A stretch of DNA of 12,499 nucleotides from NCBI GenBank assembly GCA_964457935.1, contig CAYWFC010000028.1, positions 1-12,499 on the forward strand, written 5' to 3'. The notes under the pieces were generated by a model that saw nothing but the letters and a program-made list of their open reading frames with translations, was not told where the DNA came from and searched no databases. Shown here piece after piece: positions 1 to 6,372 of this stretch. Position 1 is the stretch's first letter. Every line of letters begins with the position of its first letter. The stretch comes from STF1-107 sp964457935 (GTDB taxonomy: Bacteria; Bacillota; Clostridia; Christensenellales; UBA1242). A program made the position numbers and the translations under genes.

Positions 1-222
1 ACAGAAAATAACCGCTATTCGTAGCAAGGTTGAAACGGCGAGGTAAGAGCTCACCACGCGGAAGGTGACTTCTGCGGTATATGTAAACCCCACCTGAAGC
101 AAGGTTAAGTGCTAGCATATGGGTACTCCTGCCCGCTAGCCAAAAATACCGCTAAAATCGTGTGGAAACACTCGATGTAGATAGATGACCGCCAAATACA
201 GAACTCGGCTTATAGACCAGAC
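1..222 (+). ncRNA. rnpB: RNase P RNA, 3' portion (cut by window edge)
   Basis: This is the catalytic RNA of ribonuclease P, which removes 5' leaders from tRNA precursors. The stretch opens with ACAGAAAATAACCGC. It then carries the conserved GGTTGAAACGGCGAGGTAAGAG segment (about 29-50), a GTAAACCCC segment near 83, and ends with the near-universal ACAGAACTCGGCTTATAG (about 198-215). These are the hallmarks of the 3' half of bacterial RNase P RNA. The 5' part lies outside the window, so this is roughly the last 60 percent of a typical 350-400 nt RNA. The exact 3' end is uncertain by a few bases. It is followed by a strong terminator. The sub-class (A or B) was not resolved. Confidence 0.93.
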
Positions 223-237
223 AGACACCGCCTTATG

Positions 238-265
238 GGCTACGGATACCGCCGTAGCCTTTTTT
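238..265 (+). terminator. rho-independent terminator of rnpB
   Basis: A perfect 8-bp stem GGCTACGG (238-245) pairs with CCGTAGCC (252-259) around a six-base loop and is followed directly by six T's (260-265). It lies 16 bases after the end of the RNase P RNA. Confidence 0.93.
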
Positions 266-280
266 GTACCCCACACAGCA

Positions 281-310
281 AAACAGCGATAGTCCACACT
301 ACCGCTGTTT
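281..310. terminator. second hairpin, probably a two-way terminator between rnpB and the surface-protein gene
   Basis: AAACAGCG (281-288) pairs with CGCTGTTT (303-310), and an inner TAGT/ACTA pairing closes a CCAC loop. On the + strand the T run extends to 313. On the minus strand the arm ends in four T's. The hairpin lies 48 bases past the stop of the minus-strand surface-protein gene, so it may end that transcript as well as back up the rnpB terminator. Confidence 0.7.
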
Positions 311-357
311 TTTCATTATTGCATCATACTATGTGATGTAGTCATATAGATATTACT

Positions 358-2922
358 TTAGGCACCCGCAGGATTTAGCCATACATTACATTCCAGCGTC
401 TCGCCACCCACTATCTTGCTCGTGTCTGCGGATATATTCAATGCTGTACCACTTACACTAGCATTACAGTAAGATGCTATGTCTACCGTAGAGCCACTAG
501 GTACTGTAAAAGTCCATGTCACAGAATGTTCCTCAGGATCAAATACATCCATATATACCGTAGTCTTGTAAGTCCCTAAATCCGAACCATCATTCATATA
601 CCAATTAAATACTACAGTCGCTTTAGATGTATCTACTTCATTATACCAAATAACTATAGTAGTCGCACCAGTCATATAAAAACCTGAACTTGGATCAGTA
701 CAATCATTTTCCCATCCACTTATATCGATGACATAATTATTAGGATTAACATACGCGCCCTCATCTATCCAATAAGTATCATCACCCCTTATTGAGCCCG
801 TCCATACACTATGGGATCCTTCCTCTAGAAGTCCTACTCCAATATATTGTATTGTCAACTTATACGTCGAGCTGCTATTCTCTGTCGCAGTCGCAGTCAC
901 TGTAGCGTTGCCTGTCACTGTCAGATATGCGCCACGTTGGGTGGTAGCATTGATCACTGTGCCTACTGTAGTAGTCCATCTGTCGAATGAATATCCGTTA
1001 GCCGAGTCTACTGTGGCGTATAGATATATTATAGTGCCGGAATCAACTGTTAGGCTGGTGCTACCACTAGACGCTCCGCTAGTAGTAGAGCCATACACAC
1101 TGCTCACGTTTGCCCCTGCGCTAATAGTCACAGTGTATTTCGGTACATCCCATTGTGCATACAGTGTAGTACCACCGTCTGGTACTAGCGTAGTAGACGA
1201 TACTTTAGCACCACCTGTAGCAGATGTGTACCACCCACTAAAGGCACCGTCATTCTTATCATTCATAGTAGGCAAATCATAAGTATTGCCCGAATAAACC
1301 GTACGTGTAGCAGTAGTGCCATCTTCGGATATAGCCCAATCCCCGACTTTGCAACAATATGACGTCGCTTCTACCTTAAAGCGTGGTGATAAATATCCAG
1401 ATATGCTTCTTTGTTTGTCAGATTTTACTCCAATATAATATGTACCCGCACTAGTAATATTTAATGTTACTGTATTATAACCAGTTTTATAATCAGGAAA
1501 ACTTGAAGATGTAGAACTTAGCTGATAGTCATAAGAATAAACATTTTTTTGTGTGCTAGGAGAACTAATATAGGCACTATTACTAGTACTTACATAGACA
1601 TAATAATAATGTATATTCACAGTAGTAGGGTTTTGGGTCTCAATAGTTATAGTGCATTCTGCTGTACTGGAAAAAGTTGGAGGGAGGTACCAGTCTTCGT
1701 GTCCCTCTACTGTATCAAAACCAGACACAGTGGCTGCTATGCTAGTAGATCTCGACGTATCTATCTCTTTGTTCGCCCAGTCACCACCATTGGCATTTAG
1801 GGTGATAGTATTACTCTTCGCGGTCCAGATGGCGTAGAAGGTCACGTCGGCGTTGTATGGGGATTCACTGTTCCATTGCCACGCCCTGCCTATGTAGCCT
1901 TGCCAGCTGGTCTCGCTACCGTCGGCTTTCATACTCCAGTAGCTAAAGGTATACCCTGTACGAGTGAATTTATTCTCTGCTAGGATGAAGTTGTACCCTT
2001 TGTAAACTTCCACGCTCGACATAGTACCTGTACCGCCATTGGCGTTGTAAGATACTGTCCAGCTCCATATCGCGTACAGGTCGTAGTACGCTCCGTCCTC
2101 TAGGTCGTATGTCCATGTCCACGACTTAGTGATGTATTCCTGTTCCCAGATAGTACCAGAGTCGTCGGCTTTCGTATTCCACCTATTGAATACCTTCCCG
2201 CTCGGCGCAGTGAATGTGCACGCCGACACGTAGTAGTCCTCGCCGTATGTCACAGTCTGAGTGGCCATAGTGCCACTACCGCCATTGGCGAAGTATCTCA
2301 CTATGTACGTCTCAGCCGTCGTGGTGACAGATATGGTCACATTGCTCTTGACATTGGTCAATGTGCTACCGCTGAGAGTGGCAGTGCCAGATACGCTCAG
2401 CACACACTTCTGCCCCGCACCTGTCGCAGTGGCAGTGAAGACTATGCTGTCCGATGCAGACGCAGTACCGCCACTGGCGAATGCCTCGCCATTCTTGGTC
2501 GCAGTGAGAGTGTACCCAGTGCCACTGCTAGGGAATGTGACAGTGTACGTATTGGCCTGCCATTGAGCATACAGAGTGATATCGTGACCGCTGAAACTAT
2601 CGTACAGCTGTGCGTATGTAGTAGATGCTGGATATGTGGTGTCAGTGTCGTTGTCTCGCCAGCCGGTGAATGTATAGCCGTCCTTGGTGGCGTCAGCCTT
2701 CAGCGTAGCGGTAGAGTACTCCGCGTCCACAGTCTCTAGCAGAGACAGGCTGTCGTAGTAATGCACTTCATATGTGTCTGTCGCTGTGAATGACGAGGCT
2801 TTGGTGCTCCCAGCGCTAAATGCCGAATATGTCAGCATTGCCCCTGCGCCAAACATAGCTATGACTATGATCGCCATAACTGCCATTAATACTTTTAGAT
2901 TAGTCTGATATTTTCTGCCCAA
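358..2922 (-). CDS. exported repeat protein with Listeria-Bacteroides (InlB B-type) repeats
   Basis: This 854-residue protein is predicted to be exported. A basic start (GRK) is followed by a hydrophobic segment at residues 11-30 that could be a signal peptide or a signal anchor. Several Listeria-Bacteroides repeats follow. They are recognised by YNANGG or FANGG near the start, GYTFTGW/GYTFSYW in the middle and LYAQW/FYAIW at the end, at about residues 51-121, 205-286, 287-366 and 540-591. A more divergent repeat of the same kind lies at 595-680. Residues about 415-520 form a separate serine/tyrosine-rich predicted beta domain encoded by AT-richer DNA. No LPXTG motif, C-terminal membrane helix or S-layer domain is visible. 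The start is TTG, preceded by AGGGGTGG. No better in-frame start lies upstream, and starting at Met13 would lose the basic residues of the leader. Such repeats occur in adhesins and other surface proteins; no enzyme domain is seen. Confidence 0.9.
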   Translation of the reverse strand: MGRKYQTNLKVLMAVMAIIVIAMFGAGAMLTYSAFSAGSTKASSFTATDTYEVHYYDSLSLLETVDAEYSTATLKADATKDGYTFTGWRDNDTDTTYPASTTYAQLYDSFSGHDITLYAQWQANTYTVTFPSSGTGYTLTATKNGEAFASGGTASASDSIVFTATATGAGQKCVLSVSGTATLSGSTLTNVKSNVTISVTTTAETYIVRYFANGGSGTMATQTVTYGEDYYVSACTFTAPSGKVFNRWNTKADDSGTIWEQEYITKSWTWTYDLEDGAYYDLYAIWSWTVSYNANGGTGTMSSVEVYKGYNFILAENKFTRTGYTFSYWSMKADGSETSWQGYIGRAWQWNSESPYNADVTFYAIWTAKSNTITLNANGGDWANKEIDTSRSTSIAATVSGFDTVEGHEDWYLPPTFSSTAECTITIETQNPTTVNIHYYYVYVSTSNSAYISSPSTQKNVYSYDYQLSSTSSSFPDYKTGYNTVTLNITSAGTYYIGVKSDKQRSISGYLSPRFKVEATSYCCKVGDWAISEDGTTATRTVYSGNTYDLPTMNDKNDGAFSGWYTSATGGAKVSSTTLVPDGGTTLYAQWDVPKYTVTISAGANVSSVYGSTTSGASSGSTSLTVDSGTIIYLYATVDSANGYSFDRWTTTVGTVINATTQRGAYLTVTGNATVTATATENSSSTYKLTIQYIGVGLLEEGSHSVWTGSIRGDDTYWIDEGAYVNPNNYVIDISGWENDCTDPSSGFYMTGATTIVIWYNEVDTSKATVVFNWYMNDGSDLGTYKTTVYMDVFDPEEHSVTWTFTVPSGSTVDIASYCNASVSGTALNISADTSKIVGGETLECNVWLNPAGA

Positions 2923-2947
2923 ATTCCACCCCTAGCATATATAGTGT

Positions 2948-2986
2948 GTAGGGGGTGTGGTGCTCCCGCGTGGAGTATACCCCTAC
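2948..2986 (-). promoter_or_regulatory. hairpin in the leader of the surface-protein transcript
   Basis: GTAGGGG (2948-2954) and CCCCTAC (2980-2986) are exact inverted repeats with a short inner CTCC/GGAG pairing. They lie between the proposed transcription start (about 2996) and the TTG start codon. This could be a stabilising or regulatory 5' UTR structure; it has no T run. Confidence 0.4.
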
Positions 2987-3002
2987 TTTTCTTATTTACT
3001 CT

Positions 3003-3030
3003 AGGATACCCCCCCCCCGCAAAAAGTCAA
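3003..3030 (-). promoter_or_regulatory. promoter of the surface-protein gene with a G10 tract in the spacer (candidate phase-variable promoter)
   Basis: Read on the minus strand, a -35 TTGACT (3030-3025, five of six consensus bases) is followed by a 16-base spacer of TTTTGC plus ten G's (3018-3009), then a -10 TATCCT (3008-3003, four of six, with the important second A and last T). Adding one G would give the optimal 17-base spacing. The predicted start of transcription is about 2996, giving a leader of roughly 75 nt. The homopolymer lies where slipped-strand changes would alter -35/-10 spacing. Confidence 0.6.
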
Positions 3031-3137
3031 TCAAAATGAAGCATTTTTTTACACTTTTTGCTAAAAAATTCGCTCTTTTTATGTTTATTCTCTCTCATTT
3101 GACCAAAAGTTATCCACATCTAGCCTACCAAATCAAA

Positions 3138-3164
3138 AAAACACTCACACATAACGAGTGTTTT
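3138..3164. terminator. terminator downstream of galU (two-way)
   Basis: AAAACACTC (3138-3146) pairs with GAGTGTTTT (3156-3164), with a nine-base loop and A/T runs on both sides. On the minus strand it ends the galU transcript after the repeat region and shields the surface-protein promoter from read-through. Confidence 0.8.
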
Positions 3165-3180
3165 TAGTCAAAATATGTCA

Positions 3181-3213
3181 TCAATAACAAATAAGCAGTA
3201 CATATCGCTTCAG
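3181..3213 (-). repeat. degraded galU 3'-end copy (most decayed)
   Basis: The minus strand reads LKRYVLLICY followed by stop TGA, against LKQYILDILPTWY and TAA in galU. It has an in-frame 9-base deletion and mostly C-to-T or A-to-G type changes. The adjoining bases 3170-3180 (AAAATATGTCA) also match 3233-3243 next to the following copy, so the repeat unit extends past the galU stop. Confidence 0.6.
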
Positions 3214-3243
3214 TTATAGTATTATTCTGTGCAAAATATATCA

Positions 3244-3280
3244 TTAATACCAAGTAGGCAGTACAAAAGTCACATTTCAG
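3244..3280 (-). repeat. degraded galU 3'-end copy (frame-shifted)
   Basis: On the minus strand the last codons LPTWY-stop are intact and the next upstream block (CTGAAA) is recognisable, but five bases are missing between them, which breaks the frame. Nearly identical over 21 bases to the corresponding part of the neighbouring copy at 3285-3343. Confidence 0.75.
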
Positions 3281-3284
3281 CACG

Positions 3285-3343
3285 CTAATACCAAGTAGGC
3301 AGTATATCTAATATATATTGTTTCAGCCTAGGTGCCACATCAG
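3285..3343 (-). repeat. galU 3'-end copy, still coding-compatible
   Basis: These 59 bases match the true galU end (3360-3418), shifted by 75 bp, with nine differences. The copy would encode DVAPRLKQYILDILPTWY plus TAG, against the same 18 residues with a single K-to-R change plus TAA in galU. All nine differences are transitions and seven are silent. That is the pattern of a functional homologue's tail, not of freely drifting debris. Confidence 0.88.
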
Positions 3344-3359
3344 AGCGCAGTCAGTTTTT

Positions 3360-4223
3360 TTAATACCAAGTAGGTAATATATCTAATATATACTGCTTCA
3401 ATTTAGGTGCTACATCAGGGTCTGCCAGTGCGTAGTCTATATTCGCGCGCAAAAATCCGTATTTATCCCCCAAATCATGCCTAATCCCGGATATTTCTGC
3501 GCCGTACAGCCTGCCGTCGTGCGACATCTCTGCCAGCGCGTCTGTGATGGGCAGACAGCCAGTGCTATCAGGCTGGATATGGCGGATGTAGTCGAATATC
3601 TCGCTCCTAAACACCGCACTACCTATGAAACTCAGGTCGCTCGGCGCTTGCTCAGGCGAGGGTTTCTCCACTAGGTCGAGTATGCGGTGGATATTGCTGG
3701 CATAATGCTCTGGCGACACTATGCCGTACTTGTGCACATCAGATCTAGCCACTCTCTGCAGAGCGATAGTGCTAGTGCGAGTACGGCGGTATGCGCGCAG
3801 TAGTTGAGCGAATACGGACACGTCTGACTGCACTACTTCGTCGCCGTATAGCATGATGAATGCGTCCCGTCCGACGTATTCCTCTGCCTCTCTGACAGCA
3901 GATGCTGTGCCTAGTGGCATGGGGCAACGCTTGTAAGTGATGTCCATGAGGTTCTCCACTGCTCTGCACATGTGCGCTAGGGCTGGCTTTTGCGCGAGGG
4001 CTAGGTCGAGTTCGATATTTTTGTCGAAATGATTAGGTATGACCTCTTTGTTCCTGCCCAGCACCACCAGAGCGCTAGTCACGCCTGCATCGGCTAGTTG
4101 CTCCACGAGCACCTGCAGGACTGGCTTGTCTAGCAAGGGGAGCATCTCTTTTGGCACACTTTTGGTGTACGGCAGTAGGCGTGTACCCAGCCCACCGCAT
4201 AAAATCACTGCTTTTTTGACCAT
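3360..4223 (-). CDS. galU: UTP--glucose-1-phosphate uridylyltransferase (GalU family)
   Basis: This cytoplasmic enzyme joins UTP and glucose-1-phosphate to give UDP-glucose and pyrophosphate, supplying sugar donors for wall polymers, glycolipids and capsule. At 287 residues it has the normal family length. Visible motifs are the nucleotide-binding GGLGTRLLPYTKSVPKEMLP (residues 10-29), LDKP at 31-34, the metal-binding GDE (127-129), KYGIV (165-169), LVEKP (184-188) and LGDKYGFLRA (251-260). The usual GLGHA motif is replaced by PLGTA (113-117), a divergent form; a related nucleotidyltransferase specificity is possible but less likely. The ATG directly follows the T run of the preceding operon's terminator, and no clear Shine-Dalgarno sequence is seen. 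UDP-glucose could serve a glycolipid pathway with the neighbouring diacylglycerol-kinase-like gene, but the terminator argues that the two are separate units. Confidence 0.93.
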   Translation of the reverse strand: MVKKAVILCGGLGTRLLPYTKSVPKEMLPLLDKPVLQVLVEQLADAGVTSALVVLGRNKEVIPNHFDKNIELDLALAQKPALAHMCRAVENLMDITYKRCPMPLGTASAVREAEEYVGRDAFIMLYGDEVVQSDVSVFAQLLRAYRRTRTSTIALQRVARSDVHKYGIVSPEHYASNIHRILDLVEKPSPEQAPSDLSFIGSAVFRSEIFDYIRHIQPDSTGCLPITDALAEMSHDGRLYGAEISGIRHDLGDKYGFLRANIDYALADPDVAPKLKQYILDILPTWY

Positions 4224-4232
4224 AAAACAAAA

Positions 4233-4255
4233 AAATAACCTATGATAGGTTATTT
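4233..4255 (-). terminator. terminator of the five-gene operon, abutting the galU start codon
   Basis: The 10-bp perfect stem AAATAACCTA (4233-4242)/TAGGTTATTT (4246-4255) has a three-base loop. On the minus strand it runs into a T-rich tract (TTTTTTTGTTTT) that ends at the galU ATG (4223-4221). It begins seven bases after the stop of the lipid-kinase gene. Confidence 0.88.
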
Positions 4256-4261
4256 GATATT

Positions 4262-5158
4262 TTATATGCCTATGCCATGATAAACTGTGACAGGGCTATC
4301 TATATATATAGTCTTTTTCAAGAAATCGCACCTCTCGCCGTCCATAGTGAATGGCTGTTGGCTATGATTCTCGATAGCGCACTTTTCGCACGACACTATC
4401 TTGACATTTTTGCACTTTTTCAGCGAATTGATGCCGAATAGGAACAATCTCACCATAGTGAGCAGTGCCACGAGATAACTGCGCTTTCGCTCTATGAGCA
4501 CTATCTCCATTTTGCCGTCGCTCACACTGCTCTTGCCGTTGATGTAAAAGCCTGCTGTGCTATACGTATTCAGTATCAGCGCCAGTACGTACCTACCGCT
4601 GTATTTCTCGCCGTCTGCTATGAATGTCATAGGATAAGTCTTTAGCCTAAACAACTCCCCTGCACCGTACAGGAAATATGCCAGTTTGCCGAATACTTTT
4701 TTTAGTTTTTTATTCGTCTCGAATGACGACCGCACGAACATGCCACCGCTCAGCGTGTATACTATGTACTGCTGTTCGTCAGCGATGATGTCGTAGTCCA
4801 GCGTGCATCCACGCAATATGACGTCTATGGCTTTGTCCAGTTTCTTTGGGATATGGAGTGTCTTGCACACGTCATTCACTGTGCCCATAGGCAATATGCC
4901 TAGGCGAATGGACTTCGCGCCACTGCGCTTGATACCATTGATGACATTGTGCACACTACCGTCTCCGCCCACCACCACTAGGCAATCACTCGTCATACTG
5001 TGGCGATATGCTAGGTCTTCGAGGTCTTTGCCACTCTTGCTAGCCACGCACTCGCACTCGTCGTATTTGGTGAGCAAACGGCGCTGTATGTATGGTATGG
5101 ACTTAGATATCTTGCCCTTTTTGGCGTTGGGATTGTATAGTACTACTACTTTTTCCAT
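4262..5158 (-). CDS. diacylglycerol kinase family lipid kinase (YegS/BmrU/DgkB type)
   Basis: The 298-residue protein has the full diacylglycerol kinase catalytic fold. NPNAKKGK (9-16) is the nucleotide-binding start. GGDGSVHN (64-71) is the GGDG loop that binds ATP phosphates, with Ser where many have Thr. MGTVND (91-96) matches the GTxND motif, and MDGE (272-275) is the C-terminal DGE motif. Family members phosphorylate diacylglycerol to phosphatidic acid, or act on sphingoid or other lipids, at the inner face of the membrane; the exact lipid cannot be read from the sequence. The length is typical. The start is supported by AAGGA 7-8 bases upstream. It is the last gene of the operon, 11 bp after the TrhP-like gene, with its ribosome binding site inside that gap. 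Confidence 0.92.
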   Translation of the reverse strand: MEKVVVLYNPNAKKGKISKSIPYIQRRLLTKYDECECVASKSGKDLEDLAYRHSMTSDCLVVVGGDGSVHNVINGIKRSGAKSIRLGILPMGTVNDVCKTLHIPKKLDKAIDVILRGCTLDYDIIADEQQYIVYTLSGGMFVRSSFETNKKLKKVFGKLAYFLYGAGELFRLKTYPMTFIADGEKYSGRYVLALILNTYSTAGFYINGKSSVSDGKMEIVLIERKRSYLVALLTMVRLFLFGINSLKKCKNVKIVSCEKCAIENHSQQPFTMDGERCDFLKKTIYIDSPVTVYHGIGI

Positions 5159-5169
5159 TTCTGTTCCTT

Positions 5170-6372
5170 TTATATTGATTTCCTTCTCAAAATATCGTAT
5201 TTTTTCATCTCAAATGGTGCGTCGATATACACTACCTGCTGTACATTCTTTACATCATCGAGTGGCTGACCGTCGAGGTCAGTGATGTGCGACACTGTGA
5301 CAGGGGCGTTGTTGTGCATAGGTGACAGCAACTGCAATACTTCCCCCTCGCGAAATCTATTGCGCATCTCGACAGCCACTCTGCCGTCTACGCTGTCCTC
5401 TAGCACCACTGCTACGAATTCGTAGTCGCTCACAGGCAGAGAACTATCGTATTTTTGCTCCGCCGTCCCGAAATAAAACCCTGTGCAGTACTCTCTGTGG
5501 CTGGACTTGTACACTTCGTTCGCTATGTCGTCTGGTAGGTCGTACTCTGCGTGCGTATCCAGATAATCCAGCGCCTGTCTGTAAGCATTCACTATGTTCG
5601 CCACATAATACTCTGACTTCATCCTGCCCTCTATCTTGATGCTGGTCACGCCTGCGTCTCGCAGTTTGTCCAGATACCTGATGAGACACATATCTTTCGA
5701 GTTTAGGATGTATGAGCCATGGCTGTCCTCTTCTATAGGGTAAGTGGTGTCGCGACTTTTCTCCTTTATCTCATACTCCCACCTGCATGCTTGCACACAT
5801 GCACCACGATTGGCATCGCGCCCAGTGAAGAATGATGATAGCAGACACCTGCCTGAGTGCGATATGCACATCGCTCCATGCACAAAAGCCTCTATCTCCA
5901 CACTAGGGTCGAGGCTCGCACGCATGGTGGCTATCTCATCTAGCGACATCTCGCGCGCTAGTATTATCCTTTTCGCGCCTAAGTCAGCGTAAACCTTGGC
6001 TGTGGCGGTATTCATGACATTGGCTTGGGTAGATACATGCAGGTCGAGATGACAGCACTCGCGCACTAGTCGCATAATGCCTAGGTCAGACACTATGACA
6101 GCGTCCGCGCCTAGTCTCTCCAGCGTCTGAAAATACTCCGCCAGCCCGTCAAAATCGCTGTCGTGAGCCACGATATTGGCAGTGATGTACACTTTGACAT
6201 TTCGCTCGTGGGCGTACGCTATAGCACGCGCCAGTTCGTCCTCGTCGAAATTGCCTGCGAATGTGCGCAGACCGTACTTTTTGCCAGCCAAATATACAGC
6301 ATTTGCGCCGTAGTTTATAGCCATTACCATTTTAGCAAAGTCACCTGCTGGTGCCAATAACTCCATATTCAC
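5170..6372 (-). CDS. trhP: U32-family tRNA 5-hydroxyuridine synthase (TrhP-like)
   Basis: This 400-residue protein belongs to peptidase family U32, whose TrhP (YegQ/YrrO) members hydroxylate the wobble uridine of tRNA (ho5U34) using a prephenate-derived route, and are not proteases. It starts with the typical MELLAPAGDFAKM. It has the U32 signature at about 161-200: EAFVHGAMCISHSGRC, then a GRDANRGACVQACRW block, with cysteines 169, 176, 192 and 196 as candidate iron-sulfur ligands. IKIEGRMKS (246-254) and a C-terminal beta domain follow. Its ATG overlaps the end of the upstream methyltransferase gene by four bases, so translation is probably coupled. B. subtilis uses two U32 subunits (YrrN and YrrO) beside YrrM; only one is present here. 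Family assignment is secure. The specific tRNA role rests on similarity and on the neighbouring trmR-like gene. Confidence 0.9.
   Translation of the reverse strand: MNMELLAPAGDFAKMVMAINYGANAVYLAGKKYGLRTFAGNFDEDELARAIAYAHERNVKVYITANIVAHDSDFDGLAEYFQTLERLGADAVIVSDLGIMRLVRECCHLDLHVSTQANVMNTATAKVYADLGAKRIILAREMSLDEIATMRASLDPSVEIEAFVHGAMCISHSGRCLLSSFFTGRDANRGACVQACRWEYEIKEKSRDTTYPIEEDSHGSYILNSKDMCLIRYLDKLRDAGVTSIKIEGRMKSEYYVANIVNAYRQALDYLDTHAEYDLPDDIANEVYKSSHREYCTGFYFGTAEQKYDSSLPVSDYEFVAVVLEDSVDGRVAVEMRNRFREGEVLQLLSPMHNNAPVTVSHITDLDGQPLDDVKNVQQVVYIDAPFEMKKYDILRRKSI

Noticed and set aside
322..339. CATCA/TGATG inverted repeat after the surface-protein stop
   Set aside because: Short stem with no T run on either strand; the 281-310 hairpin is the better terminator.
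3110..3118. Perfect DnaA box TTATCCACA
   Set aside because: A single copy with no cluster, no dnaA/dnaN nearby and no AT-rich unwinding region of origin type. One match in 12 kb is plausible by chance.
2955..3167. 70-codon open reading frame on the + strand
   Set aside because: It crosses the minus-strand promoter, the C10 tract and the terminator and has no ribosome site; composition is non-coding.
3181..3418. CRISPR-like array
   Set aside because: The repeats differ in length, are unevenly spaced and correspond to the galU coding end; no leader or cas genes.
4803..5285. 160-codon open frame on the + strand
   Set aside because: It lies antisense to two well-supported genes (lipid kinase and TrhP-like) and its translation resembles no protein.
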